A DNA stretch of 64,000 bases from Chloroflexota bacterium (GCA_038040195.1 JBBPIR010000001.1:615141-679140); one strand, 5' to 3'. Counted from the stretch's first letter, positions 50,775 through 59,556 are shown. Notes: generated by a model not told the origin, from the letters alone. Numbers and translations are program-made.

Positions 50775-52170
50775 CTTCCGAGGCGAGGACTGGCCTCGGG
50801 GCTGGGCTCCCTTCGGGTGCAGGCGGTGTAGCGGCCTCCTCGGCCGCCGGCGTCAGATCGTCCTGGTGCAGCATGGTGGGCAGCTCGTCGGGCCGCTCCG
50901 GCGGGCGGTCTAGGATGCCTCGATCCAGGCCCAGCAGGACCGGCACGATCTCCGGGTCGAACTGGAGCCCGGAGAACTTCTCCAGCTCGGCCACCGCCTG
51001 CTCGTGGGTCAGCGCGATGAGCCGATACGGACGCGAGGAGGTCATGGCCTCGTACGCATCGGCGATGGTCATGATCCGGGCCCCGAGCGGGATGTCGGCG
51101 TACTCCAGCCCGTCGGGGTAGCCCGATCCGTTCACCCACTCATGGTGGGCGCGGATCAGCGGCGCCTCGGGCGCCAACGAGCGCGCGGGGGCCACGATCT
51201 CGGCCCCGATGGTCGGATGCTGGTTCATGAGGATCCGCTCGTCGCGGCTCAGCGGCCCCGGCTTGAGGAGGATGTTGTCGCGGATCCCGATCTTGCCGAC
51301 GTCATGGAGGAGCCCGGCCCACTTGATCTTCTCGATCTCATTCTCAGGCAGGCCCATGACCCGGCACATCGCCTCTGAGATATGGCTGACCCGGTTCGAA
51401 TGACCCCGGGTATACCGATCGCGGGCGTCGACCGCGTTGGCCAGTGCCCCGATCGTCTGCTCGAACAGCTCCCGGGTCTCCACGTAGCGGTGGTACGCCA
51501 GACGGGTCGTGAAGAGGGGGATCACGAACAGCGCGGTTGCCCACCAGCCGACCCCGTCCGGCAGCAGGAACACCTGCGCCATCAACCAGGCGACCGGCGC
51601 CAAACCGATCAGGTTAACGGCGATCCCCTGGAGATCGCGCGCCCAGACGGTTCTCAGTGACACGCCGGTTCGTGCTGCGACCGCGATGGAAGAGAATGCC
51701 CAGTTGACGGCGAAGGCCACACCGCTCGCCGCCAGGAGAGCGAGGAACGCTAGAAGAACGGCTTCGAAGGATCCACCCGCTGGGATCGCACGAAGGGCGA
51801 CCTCATAGACGATTCCAGCCGCCGCGGCCGTCGAAATGATTGAAGCGTGGTTGTAAACGGTCCCGAACCAAGGGACTTCCCCGCGAACTTCCCGGGGGTC
51901 CGTGGTCCCGAGCCCGGCGACGATGACTGCCGCCATCGGGCCGCCGAGGACGACAGAGGCAAGAATGGGTGCGGCGCTGACGGACGCGACCGTCCCCTGG
52001 GGCAAGCGAACGGGCATCGCGCTACTGACGAGCGTTAGACCCGTCCAGTAGAGGACTCCGACCGCGCCACCTATGGTGGCTCGCACTGGGAACAGCCAGA
52101 TAGCCGCTGCTGCCAGTGCGACCGCAACGGCTATGGAGAAGACGACGAGGCGCCGGACGCTTGCGGTCAT
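50764..52170 (-). CDS. Membrane HD-GYP cyclic-di-GMP phosphodiesterase
   Basis: 468 aa from ATG 52170 (an earlier Met at 52182 is possible). About six helices in residues 5-220. The catalytic domain has NAVDARDRYTRGHSNRVSHI, WAGLLHDVGKIGIRDNIL (HD), and RAHHEWVNGSGYPDGLEYAD (the GYP motif), then RIMTIADAYEAMTSSRPYR. The HD-GYP set is complete, so c-di-GMP breakdown is expected. The C-terminal ~50 residues are Pro/Glu-rich. It is upstream of and overlaps the MFS gene. It may link second-messenger level to pilus and glycan activity. Confidence 0.88.
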   Translation of the reverse strand: MTASVRRLVVFSIAVAVALAAAAIWLFPVRATIGGAVGVLYWTGLTLVSSAMPVRLPQGTVASVSAAPILASVVLGGPMAAVIVAGLGTTDPREVRGEVPWFGTVYNHASIISTAAAAGIVYEVALRAIPAGGSFEAVLLAFLALLAASGVAFAVNWAFSSIAVAARTGVSLRTVWARDLQGIAVNLIGLAPVAWLMAQVFLLPDGVGWWATALFVIPLFTTRLAYHRYVETRELFEQTIGALANAVDARDRYTRGHSNRVSHISEAMCRVMGLPENEIEKIKWAGLLHDVGKIGIRDNILLKPGPLSRDERILMNQHPTIGAEIVAPARSLAPEAPLIRAHHEWVNGSGYPDGLEYADIPLGARIMTIADAYEAMTSSRPYRLIALTHEQAVAELEKFSGLQFDPEIVPVLLGLDRGILDRPPERPDELPTMLHQDDLTPAAEEAATPPAPEGSPAPRPVLASEDAP

Positions 52171-52221
52171 AGGCCCAGCCACCCTATCAGGGTGGTTAGT
52201 GACCGTCTACCGCGGTACGGG

Positions 52222-52320
52222 CTACAGCCCGCGCAGTCCAGCGCCTGCCGCCAAAGCGAGAGCTGCTAGGCCCCCGAGGGCCGACAGCACCGCGCGGATT
52301 CGCCAATAGGCAATGCGCAT
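52222..52320 (-). CDS. Possible 32-residue membrane peptide
   Basis: MRIAYWRIRAVLSALGGLAA begins the frame, and the rest is hydrophobic (LALAAGAG). It is preceded by GGGGAAG at 8 bases. It lies between the HD-GYP gene and the gap, on the same strand. It is too short to compare with a family, and may be a leader peptide or chance. Confidence 0.35.
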   Translation of the reverse strand: MRIAYWRIRAVLSALGGLAALALAAGAGLRGL

Positions 52321-53012
52321 TGCTGGCTTCCCCTGGGGCTGCTACCAGCCCTTTGTGAATTCCTTCATCAGAAGGTGCCCTCTTCTGAGCAAAAACCGAC
52401 CTATCCGGTTGGATGGTCGGTTGCACTACTTGCTCCCCGCGTGCCTAAGTGCCCATTTTCAGCGCGCGGATCTATGCGTCCCGGAAGTCTGTGCACCAGT
52501 ACCGAAGTACTAGTGTTGATAGGAAACTACTGCCCAGCGATCCTGAAGTCAAGCCCCCACCGCAGATTAGTCAAGTCCTATTGGACACGGATACCGGCGG
52601 GGCACAGCGACGAGAGTTGCAGCTAACGAACTCTGCGTCGAGTCCGGTCCTCATCGTTATCACCGCCATCGACGTCCAGTCCGCGTGCCGAATCGCTGTG
52701 TTGAGCAGCTGACTGTGAGTCAGGAAGCCATCGAATGATGGAAGCCGGTGGGTCGAGCGGTTTGGCCTCGTCGGCGCCGCCGATCCACGCCGGATCTTTT
52801 CCGAAGGCGACCTGAGTCGAAGTCAGGCGATCGATTACGGAGAGAGGCCAAACGAGCTGGCGCTGCCGGTCCTGCGATGAACCAGAAGTCAGACCTTCGT
52901 ACGCGGTTTTGCAGTGCCGGCCATAGTGTCCGCCAGCGTCCGCTAGTGCCGCCGCCACGCTCAGATTAGCCGATTGGCGGCGGGTATCGACCGGGGGTAT
53001 TCGCCCCTGTTG
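52321..53012. other. 692-bp gap without a supported gene
   Basis: AT-richer than the flanks. It contains GTACCGAAGTAC at 52499-52510 (same 12-mer as at 5595 on the opposite strand) and a 15-bp palindromic element at 52709-52723. A minus-strand frame of 111 codons (52623-52958) has no ribosome site and no recognisable protein; I do not call it. This gap separates the housekeeping part from the putative island. Confidence 0.5.
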
Positions 53013-53501
53013 CTACCGGGCGTTGCTACCGGAGGACACGGCGGCCGGCCGCTGTGCGCCTATGCCGGCGTCACGCCGCGTGGCATCGGCGCAGAGTGTA
53101 AGGCAGGTCCGCGCGAAGTCGAGTAGGTGATCTGGAGGGCGGTCCAGTTCCTTGCTGTCGAAGGGCGGAGCCGCGAGGGTTAGCTGCCAGAGGACCTTGC
53201 CGCCGGCACCCTCAACGATCGTCGGCTTGCGCACCCGCAGCTCGACGCCTCCGACCCTATCCCAGGACCAGAGAGTTCCCTGGTAGGCGGGCAATCCCTC
53301 GACCATCTGGAAGTCCCACAGTCCGAGATCGGAGGCGATCAGTACCCGTTCGCCTTCTACGGTTCTCTCCGCGAAGAAGTCGAGTTCCTTCGCCCCGGAT
53401 GCCCCGATGACCTTCGGCAGCTCGACACGAGCTGCCGACAGCTTGGGCATTGCCTTCTCGCCGCGAGTCCATTCCTCGTCGGACCACTCGGAGAGCTTCA
53501 T
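53013..53501 (-). CDS. Protein of unknown function, PH-like fold possible
   Basis: 162 aa from ATG 53501 (MKLSEWSDEEWTRGEKAMPK). The rest has alternating beta-type segments (VLIASDLGLWDFQMVEGLPA, YQGTLWSWDRVGGVELRV, KVLWQLTLAAPP), which resembles a small PH-like or beta-barrel domain. No signal peptide or helix. It starts 10 bases after the zinc-ribbon gene stop, so it belongs to the same operon. Function unknown. Confidence 0.55.
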   Translation of the reverse strand: MKLSEWSDEEWTRGEKAMPKLSAARVELPKVIGASGAKELDFFAERTVEGERVLIASDLGLWDFQMVEGLPAYQGTLWSWDRVGGVELRVRKPTIVEGAGGKVLWQLTLAAPPFDSKELDRPPDHLLDFARTCLTLCADATRRDAGIGAQRPAAVSSGSNAR

Positions 53502-53511
53502 TACGTGCCCC

Positions 53512-53823
53512 TCATCCGAACGCGGAGTCGTCGAAGGCTTCCCCGCAGGCCTCGCAGAACCGCTTGCGATCGGGCGGGATCTTCGCTCCACAGTTCGGGC
53601 ATATCCGCTCTCCAGGGCTACCGACCCTCAGACGAGCCATGCCACTGCGTTGCTGGGTATTCCCTGCCTTGCGGACAAGTCCGATTGCTACTAGGAGGCC
53701 ACCAACTGCCGCAAGCGCGAGGGAACTGCCGGTGCCCCTCAACACGAAACCTGAGCTCCCGTCGGGTATGACGAACTCGCTCACAAGTCCCAAGGCGATT
53801 AGCAACAAGCCGATAGCGATCAT
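53512..53823 (-). CDS. Two-helix membrane protein with C-terminal zinc ribbon
   Basis: 103 aa. Two hydrophobic helices (MIAIGLLLIALGLVSEFV; SSLALAAVGGLLVAIGLV) then a cytosolic zinc ribbon ICPNCGAKIPPDRKRFCEAC. The CxxC...CxxC spacing is that of DZANK/zinc-ribbon-2 proteins. No enzymatic domain. It lies between the unknown protein (53013) and the larger zinc-ribbon protein (53896), and could be an adaptor. Confidence 0.7.
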   Translation of the reverse strand: MIAIGLLLIALGLVSEFVIPDGSSGFVLRGTGSSLALAAVGGLLVAIGLVRKAGNTQQRSGMARLRVGSPGERICPNCGAKIPPDRKRFCEACGEAFDDSAFG

Positions 53824-53895
53824 GCGGCCGTGTTGACGCTGCTCCGGGCTATGCCGGAGTGCCCGGACGATCCATCGAACGACGACGTGAGCAGC

Positions 53896-54882
53896 TCAGA
53901 ACCCGGTATCGGACGCATACCCACGGACTGAGGCGCAAGAAGGGTGCAGGGGCGGTATTCCACCCACTGTCTCAAATCCCTTCGGCTGTCCTGCCGTCAA
54001 GTTCTGCAGCAAGTTAGTCCAGGTTCCACCCCAAACCTGCCCCTCTGGGCCGAGGCAGATGACGGCAAGCGCTGCATCGGTCACATCTTCGGACGGAGTT
54101 ACGAAACCCGTCGCGACCTGACCGCCTCCGAACGCTTCTGGCTTCAACGCGATGTCGGTGACTTCGAATGTCGCCTCAGGTGAAGCGACTGGATCGTATC
54201 GACCGGAAATCTCGACAGTGGCGTAGTCAGCGACTACCGACCCACCGCCCCCGATGTCGCTGCCGTCGGCGATCAGGTACCCGAATTCACCCGGACCCAC
54301 GAAGGTCGGATATTCATAGGTAAAACTCCCGGTAGTGACCACACTGCCGTCAGGACGGAGGATCGTGTAGTCGCTGTCAAACGCACTCAGCTCGGCCCAA
54401 CCTGTCCCGATGTTCTGGACCTCCAAGACGACCTGGTAGCTCACGTAGTCCGAGAACTCCCGCTGCCAGGCAAGGACGACTTCCTGAGTCTTCTCGACTA
54501 CGCCCTCGGGCTCGGGCGTTGGAGGTGGTGTCGGTCGCGGGGTCACGGCCGGGGTGGCGGATGTGCCGGCTTCCTCGGACCCGGTTGCTCCAGCGATGGG
54601 TGACTCACCTGGAACATCCGACCTGCCTGCCACGTAGCCGATGATGCCGATCGCGATGATCACCCCGAGCGCTATCAGGGCAATGCGGCCCCAGCTTGGG
54701 CGTGAGGAGCCAGTCGGTTGACCTGTAGTGCTTGCAAGTGCAGCCGGCGCCGGGGGTTCCGAAGCGGGAGAGGTCGATTCGCTCGATTCCTCGACCTTCT
54801 CAAAGTCATACGCGCACGAACCGCAGAATCGGTAGCCTGGTTGACGCGGCGCGCCGCACTGTGGGCACAAGTCGGCTGCCAT
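53896..54882 (-). CDS. Zinc-ribbon, single-pass membrane protein with extracytoplasmic beta domain
   Basis: 328 aa from ATG 54882 with GGAGGG 8 bases upstream. The N-terminal ribbon is LCPQCGAPRQPGYRFCGSCA; one helix (IALIALGVIIAIGIIGYVAG); a Pro/Thr linker; then ~180 residues that look like a beta-sandwich (VSYQVVLEVQNIGTGWAELS, EVTDIALKPEAFGG) of the FxLYD/DUF3426 type. It probably senses or binds something outside the cell. Its gene is followed 72 bases later by the smaller zinc-ribbon gene. Confidence 0.7.
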   Translation of the reverse strand: MAADLCPQCGAPRQPGYRFCGSCAYDFEKVEESSESTSPASEPPAPAALASTTGQPTGSSRPSWGRIALIALGVIIAIGIIGYVAGRSDVPGESPIAGATGSEEAGTSATPAVTPRPTPPPTPEPEGVVEKTQEVVLAWQREFSDYVSYQVVLEVQNIGTGWAELSAFDSDYTILRPDGSVVTTGSFTYEYPTFVGPGEFGYLIADGSDIGGGGSVVADYATVEISGRYDPVASPEATFEVTDIALKPEAFGGGQVATGFVTPSEDVTDAALAVICLGPEGQVWGGTWTNLLQNLTAGQPKGFETVGGIPPLHPSCASVRGYASDTGF

Positions 54883-55012
54883 CGGGCATCCCTCCGTCTC
54901 GGCGCTGGGCATGCGCCGACTGCGGGCACGCTACACCCGCAAGATCGCATAGGGAAGGGTCATAGGCGCGGCTCCCGACGCCCGCACCGCGAAGGGCTGA
55001 GCGTCGCGACAT

Positions 55013-55825
55013 TCATGGGGATAGCCCGGCACGGCGAATGCGCTGTCTCGCGCGCTCGAGTCGGTCCTCGTGCTCTGAGCGGCGCTGGGTGTACGAGTAC
55101 TGGCGAATCAGCGCGCCCCGCGGCCCTGGCGGCGCGACGATCGGCAGGTCGCCATCAGGGTTTGCGTCGTGTTCATCCAGCGCGCGCAAGGCCTCACGGA
55201 GTTCGCCGCGCATGCCAGATTCGGTCGTGGCATCGTCCTTGGGCGGCCAAGCGCCGCGCGGAAGCTGATAGACGAGCGCCATACCGGAGCCATCCTTCGA
55301 TGTCGTGAAGCCGGCTGCAGGGCGCTGCGCGAATCCGATTCCGCGGACGATCGAGCGCGACGGCCCGTTGTCGGGCGTGATGTGGGCTTCGACGAGCGCC
55401 GCACCAAGCTCGTCGACTGCGAACCCGCAGGCCAGGCGGACAGCCGCGGTACCGAGACCCTGCCCGCGGTTCTCCGGCCCAAACCACGCCATGACGCGAA
55501 CGCCGGCGCCCTCGGAATGGAGACGCAGCCAACCCGCGAATCCAGGGCTGCCCGCACGTCGCACCACCCACCTGCCATCGAACAGCTCGCCCGGCTTCGC
55601 CCACAGGCCACGCGCTGTCGCGATCGCATGCTTCGCCTCGTCCGCAGTGCTTGGCAGGCTCGCCCCAAATGGGCGCCGCGTCATTGGGTCTCGGGCTGCC
55701 CGGAGCATGGCTGGCGCGTCGTCGTCGCGCGGTTCGTCCAGGACAACCAAACCGTCGGTCAACGGTCGCATTCGCGGAACAGTGCCCACGGCCTCGAGGG
55801 TAACAGTCGCTTGACGCCGTGACAT
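55013..55825 (-). CDS. GNAT-family acetyltransferase with a C-terminal extension
   Basis: 270 aa. MTRRPFGASLPSTADEAKHA, VRVMAWFGPENRGQGLGTAA (the acetyl-CoA motif A) and VDELGAALVEAHITPDNGPS place it in GNAT. The C-terminal ~90 residues are charged, ending in a helical stretch (EHEDRLERARQRIRRAG), which is not typical. ATG at 55825. It is divergent from the HIRAN gene, with 187 bases between. Substrate unknown. Confidence 0.75.
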   Translation of the reverse strand: MSRRQATVTLEAVGTVPRMRPLTDGLVVLDEPRDDDAPAMLRAARDPMTRRPFGASLPSTADEAKHAIATARGLWAKPGELFDGRWVVRRAGSPGFAGWLRLHSEGAGVRVMAWFGPENRGQGLGTAAVRLACGFAVDELGAALVEAHITPDNGPSRSIVRGIGFAQRPAAGFTTSKDGSGMALVYQLPRGAWPPKDDATTESGMRGELREALRALDEHDANPDGDLPIVAPPGPRGALIRQYSYTQRRSEHEDRLERARQRIRRAGLSP

Positions 55826-55936
55826 CTCGGCTAAGAACTGAAACAGGCAAGCCGAGGGAAAGGGTCGGCCAGATGCGGTGCGCCAAAAAGGCAGCGAAGA
55901 ATGACCGCGCCGTTCACGTTTCGGCCCGCGATGGAT

Positions 55937-55965
55937 TCCTTCTGATCAGAAGGAGGTCCTTTCGG
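55937..55965 (+). promoter_or_regulatory. 18-bp perfect palindrome and AGGTCCT box upstream of the HIRAN gene
   Basis: TCCTTCTGATCAGAAGGA (55937-55954) is a perfect palindrome, immediately followed by AGGTCCTTTCGG. The last 16 bases (55950-55965) are the exact reverse complement of 60591-60606. It lies about 50 bases upstream of the HIRAN ATG at 56013, as expected of an operator. The rest of 55826-56012 has no gene. Confidence 0.55.
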
Positions 55966-56012
55966 ACCCAGAGGCTCGTACACTCCTAGGCCCAGGGCAG
56001 GATGGAGCGACG

Positions 56013-57161
56013 ATGGCGTTCTTGCGACGGCTTCTCGGCGGGTCATCCGGTGCTCCGACCCACAGCTTGCGACCCGGTCGGGACAGTCCGTTCACTCTCG
56101 TTGATGGGATTGTCGACCTCGAAGTGGTCGGCGAATCCTTCCGCCAGGACGCACTGAGGCGGGCCGCAGGAAGGTTATCTGGAGGCGTCCGGGCCCCTGT
56201 AAATGCAATCCTCGTTGCCGAGGAGAATAATCCTCACGACCCGAACGCCGTAGCAGTCTGGGTGCTTGGTGACCAGGTCGGCTATCTGCGTCGAGAAGAT
56301 GCAGCTCGGATGCGTCCGGGCTTGCTTCGTTTGCAGGATCGGTCCCCAACGTGGATCGCCCTTCCCGGGGTCATCGTTAGCGGTGGCCCGAGCGACACTC
56401 TCGGCCTCTTCCTCCGATTCGACCCAGGCGCATTCGGCCTCGCCGTTCCCGCTGGAATCGCAGCCCGCCACCAAGCCGGCGGCCACGTCCGCACGGGGCT
56501 GGGTGAGGCGCTGCGTAAGGACTCGGACGACGACCGATACGACCTGGGCTGGGTGTCCGATATTCCATCTGACCCCTCCGATGCGGTCGGGATGCTGGGA
56601 TCCCGACTTGCTCGCGAGCCCGAGCCGGTGAGCCGCCACTTCCTGTACGCCCAGTTCGAGGGGCACCTCTACGGCCTCCGCGACAGGCATCCCGATGCGC
56701 TCCACCTGTTCGACGAGGCCTGTGCGAACCACGACTCCGAGATGGATGCGATTCGGCCGGCGCTGATAGCCATGTTCCAGGGCCTACCGCTGTTGGAGGT
56801 CTACAGACAGGCCGCGATCCGCCATCAGAAGGCTCACGCCTGGGAGCCTGCCATCCGCTGGGCTCACCGAGGTCTCGCGGTGTACGGAGTTGATGCGCTC
56901 GACCCAAACAGCGTTGACGATCTGAACGTGCGACTCGGGAAGTACCAGGCCAAGCTCGCCGCAGAGCGCGCTCCAAAGCCAACCCCCATACGACGGCCGA
57001 AGGTAGAGACGGGGCCCTCCTTACCTAGCCAACAAGGGATGGAGGTGACTGAGGAACTTACGTGCCAAGTCTGTGGAAACCCTTTTGAGCGCATTCGAAC
57101 TCGTGGGCGGAAGCCAGACCGATGTCCTGATTGTCGCGAGGCGCCGCGTAGCTCGAGCTAG
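56013..57161 (+). CDS. HIRAN-domain protein with TPR-like region and C-terminal zinc ribbon
   Basis: 382 aa. Residues ~33-110 are a HIRAN domain (VVGESFRQDALRRAAG, ILVAEENNPHDPNAVAVWVL, VGYLRREDAARM). The middle has helical TPR-like repeats (HPDALHLFDEACANHDSEMD, AIRWAHRGLAVYG). The C-terminus is a zinc ribbon, CQVCGNPFERIRTRGRKPDR then CPDC. HIRAN domains are predicted to recognise damaged DNA or 3' ends, so this may be a DNA-end sensor. No nuclease motif is in it. ATG at 56013, preceded by an operator-like palindrome. Confidence 0.8.
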   Translation: MAFLRRLLGGSSGAPTHSLRPGRDSPFTLVDGIVDLEVVGESFRQDALRRAAGRLSGGVRAPVNAILVAEENNPHDPNAVAVWVLGDQVGYLRREDAARMRPGLLRLQDRSPTWIALPGVIVSGGPSDTLGLFLRFDPGAFGLAVPAGIAARHQAGGHVRTGLGEALRKDSDDDRYDLGWVSDIPSDPSDAVGMLGSRLAREPEPVSRHFLYAQFEGHLYGLRDRHPDALHLFDEACANHDSEMDAIRPALIAMFQGLPLLEVYRQAAIRHQKAHAWEPAIRWAHRGLAVYGVDALDPNSVDDLNVRLGKYQAKLAAERAPKPTPIRRPKVETGPSLPSQQGMEVTEELTCQVCGNPFERIRTRGRKPDRCPDCREAPRSSS

Positions 57162-57178
57162 CTGGGACGGTCGGCTGT

Positions 57179-58159
57179 CTAGGCCCGCTTCGCGCCATCA
57201 TTTCCGGGTGTTAGCGCTTTCCGAAGCGTCCTCAAAAGGACCTCCGCCTCGTCAATCCGTTTGATGACCTCAGCGTTACCCTTCAGCTCCTCGAGCGCGG
57301 TCCACGGGACTCGACGCATTGCCGCCATCGCAGAGTCAAGCTCGGCGACGAGCTCTGGCTTGAGGTTCCTCTCGGGCACCGGGACGCGCAGTATCGCGGA
57401 CTCGAGGTCGCCGTCGTCGGTGAGGAAGTACTCCCGGGCAACGGGATCGCGGAGGATCGCACGAAGCTTTCGCAGGTCCTTCGAGTTGGTGATGCGCTTC
57501 TGGTTCACCTTCTCGACGACAGCGTCTATCACCGAGGGAGTGAGTAGATTCTTGCTGAGCCCCATTAGCTCGCGGGACCAGGTGATCCCAGCGCCAGGTT
57601 CGCGTAGATTCGTAAAGCGTTCCGACAGCTCGAAGACATCGACAAGCTTGTCGAGCTCACGCACGGTGACACCTAGGATATTGGCGGCGCTGGCTCGGCC
57701 GACGAGGTCGACGAGCCGATACGCCACCATCTCCTTTTCCTTAGCGTCCCATTCTTTGCGCTGCCGGTGAATGTAGATCCAAACCCGCAGTCGCTCCTCG
57801 TCAGAGAGGGTCCGGTCGGTTACCTCGACAGGGATCTGGCGATATTGCTCCCTGCCCTGCTGAACGAGCACGACGGAGTTCGTCCAGCGTCTGTCGCCGT
57901 CGATGATCCGGAGCTTGTTCGGGAGCTCTGGGTGAGGCTCAACGAGCAATGGCTCGAAGATGCCCTCGTTTGCCTCGATCTGACGTTGGAGCTCGTCGTC
58001 CTCTTTCGGCCCGATCCGCGGTTGCCTGTCATTCGGCACCAGGTCGTCTATGTCGACCCGAGACCGGTAGGTCCGCAGCACCGTGCGACCGAGCCGACGC
58101 TCCTGCAGACTCACCACCTTCGGCTTTTCCCTCCGCGCTTCGGCGTGGTCGCCGGTCAT
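57179..58159 (-). CDS. ParB-like protein, coupled to a DUF2130 gene
   Basis: 326 aa from ATG 58159, which overlaps the DUF2130 stop by 4 bases (ATGA). ParB-like N-terminal domain: IDDLVPNDRQPRIGPKEDDE, IEANEGIFEPLLVEPHPELP and LRIIDGDRRWTNSVVLV, where GDRR replaces the usual GERR. The HTH-like segment GRASAANILGVTVRELDKLV follows, then a helical C-terminus. ParB-type proteins bind DNA and CTP; here there is no ParA partner, so it is more likely a DNA-binding or nuclease-coupled component than a partition protein. A possible nuclease fold of its own is not excluded. Confidence 0.8.
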   Translation of the reverse strand: MTGDHAEARREKPKVVSLQERRLGRTVLRTYRSRVDIDDLVPNDRQPRIGPKEDDELQRQIEANEGIFEPLLVEPHPELPNKLRIIDGDRRWTNSVVLVQQGREQYRQIPVEVTDRTLSDEERLRVWIYIHRQRKEWDAKEKEMVAYRLVDLVGRASAANILGVTVRELDKLVDVFELSERFTNLREPGAGITWSRELMGLSKNLLTPSVIDAVVEKVNQKRITNSKDLRKLRAILRDPVAREYFLTDDGDLESAILRVPVPERNLKPELVAELDSAMAAMRRVPWTALEELKGNAEVIKRIDEAEVLLRTLRKALTPGNDGAKRA

Positions 58160-59265
58160 GCTGATTGCTCGCTGGCTGACGTCCCGATGATCTGCTCGAT
58201 CTCCGACAGCAATGCGCCGTGGGCGCGTTCCACGGAACGAAGGAGACTCCCGCGGTGCTTCCACACATTGTCGTGCGCCGTCTTCTCCTTGACGTCGAGC
58301 TCAAGCAAGTCCTCGGTCAGAGTGTCGAACTGCTCGAATAGCTGAGTGCAGGGCTCCGACGTGATGAACTCGTAAAGGAGTGCAACCTTCTCGCCCCGGG
58401 CCTCGCTGCTCATCCTCAAGGCATCCACCACCAGCACCTGGCGCCGGAGGATGTGCACGAGATCGGTGACGCGGGCCGGGTTGGCGATGATGACGCCGTC
58501 TTGAACGTGGATCTGCTGGGTCCCAGCAGGAAAGACTCGGGTGGACAGGACCGCGTGGTCGGCACCCGCAGCGAGTTGATCCTGTCGGAGCTTGGTGATG
58601 TAGTCGTTGCGCCATGCTTCCCGGTCCTTCGAGTCGTAGACAATCCGCCCGCAGACACGGTTGTTGTGCACGACTTCATGGATGATGTCCGCACCGGCCG
58701 TCCCCTTGCGCACCCGGGACAGGCGATCGTTGGGGAACTGGCCTTTCAGCGTCTCGAACAGGTCGACCTCCGCCCCTTCGCCCAGCTCGTCCGCAGTCTT
58801 GTGCTGCAGCTGCCTCTGTAGATCCGCAACCCTCTTCTCGAGTCGCTGTCGTTCCTTGAACGCTGCCGCCTTATCCGCGTCCGCCGATTTTGCCTGCGCC
58901 TTCTCGAGTGCATCACGCTGCTGGCGTAGCCGCTCGTTCAACACCGTCTCAGCGATGGACTTTTGAGCTGCGAGCTGGCGGTCCGCTTCCTGCTTTGCCT
59001 TTGCCACTGCTGCCGAGGCCGTCCGGTTGGCCTTATCGACCTTGCCCCGCGCCTCGGACTCGATCTGCGCCTTCTCCTGCGCCACCTTCTCCCTGAGCTC
59101 GCGTTCGACGCGGATGGTTCGCTCGTGCTCCTGAGCCGCGATCTTCGCCTGGATCGCCTCGAACTTGTCGTGCGCAATGGGGTGCCCACACCAGGGGCAG
59201 CTGTCATTGTGTGTCGTTGCCTGCCGCCCGGCGCGAACCGCGACGGCGGGATGTGTGGCTGTCAT
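58156..59265 (-). CDS. DUF2130 protein, predicted PD-(D/E)xK-like nuclease
   Basis: 369 aa from ATG 59265 with GAGGAG 8 bases upstream. A CxxC near residue 24 (SCPWCGHPIAH), then a long coiled coil (residues ~35-155, Lys/Glu/Gln/Ala-rich), then the DUF2130 core: HKTADELGEGAEVDLFETLK, FPNDRLSRVRKGTAGADIIH, CGRIVYDSKDREAWRNDYIT and LRQDQLAAGADHAVLST. The Asp in GADII and the D-x-K of YDSK fit a PD-(D/E)xK active site, which is an inference. A strong promoter with a direct-repeat operator lies upstream. It and the ParB-like gene form a two-gene operon. Confidence 0.85.
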   Translation of the reverse strand: MTATHPAVAVRAGRQATTHNDSCPWCGHPIAHDKFEAIQAKIAAQEHERTIRVERELREKVAQEKAQIESEARGKVDKANRTASAAVAKAKQEADRQLAAQKSIAETVLNERLRQQRDALEKAQAKSADADKAAAFKERQRLEKRVADLQRQLQHKTADELGEGAEVDLFETLKGQFPNDRLSRVRKGTAGADIIHEVVHNNRVCGRIVYDSKDREAWRNDYITKLRQDQLAAGADHAVLSTRVFPAGTQQIHVQDGVIIANPARVTDLVHILRRQVLVVDALRMSSEARGEKVALLYEFITSEPCTQLFEQFDTLTEDLLELDVKEKTAHDNVWKHRGSLLRSVERAHGALLSEIEQIIGTSASEQSA

Positions 59266-59282
59266 GAGTGGGCTCCTCACGT

Positions 59283-59328
59283 TAGGACCTGATAGGACCT
59301 ATTCTATCCCACTTCCGAAGGCTGTCAA
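59283..59328 (-). promoter_or_regulatory. Strong promoter with one-turn direct-repeat operator for the DUF2130-ParB operon
   Basis: On the minus strand TTGACA (59323-59328), a 16-base spacer, then TAGAAT (59301-59306), 5 of 6 to TATAAT. Between the -10 and the ribosome site are two TAGGACCT copies (+ strand, 59283-59290 and 59293-59300), exactly 10 bases apart, so they lie on one face of the helix. This placement suits repression of initiation. Among the best promoters visible in the window. Confidence 0.75.
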
Positions 59329-59556
59329 GGGTCGACAGTCGCGCGGACCGAGACATGGCGCCTCGTTCGCCGGCAGCGCGGTGTTGCCGCCGGCGGGCGC
59401 TAGGGCAACAACGCCCCCGCTTGCGGCTTGCTGACAGACGGGGCGTTGGGCTCGTCGCGGGTCAGTAGCCTCCGGAGGAACGATACTGGATCAGCCCCGA
59501 ACCAAGGGGTCGACCGTATCGTCGTATGCCGACGCCGCTCCAGTGAGGAACCGGGC

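Noticed and set aside
52623-52958. Minus-strand frame of 111 codons in the large gap
   Set aside because: Ends are undefined, no ribosome site, and low-complexity Asp/Arg composition at the C-terminus.
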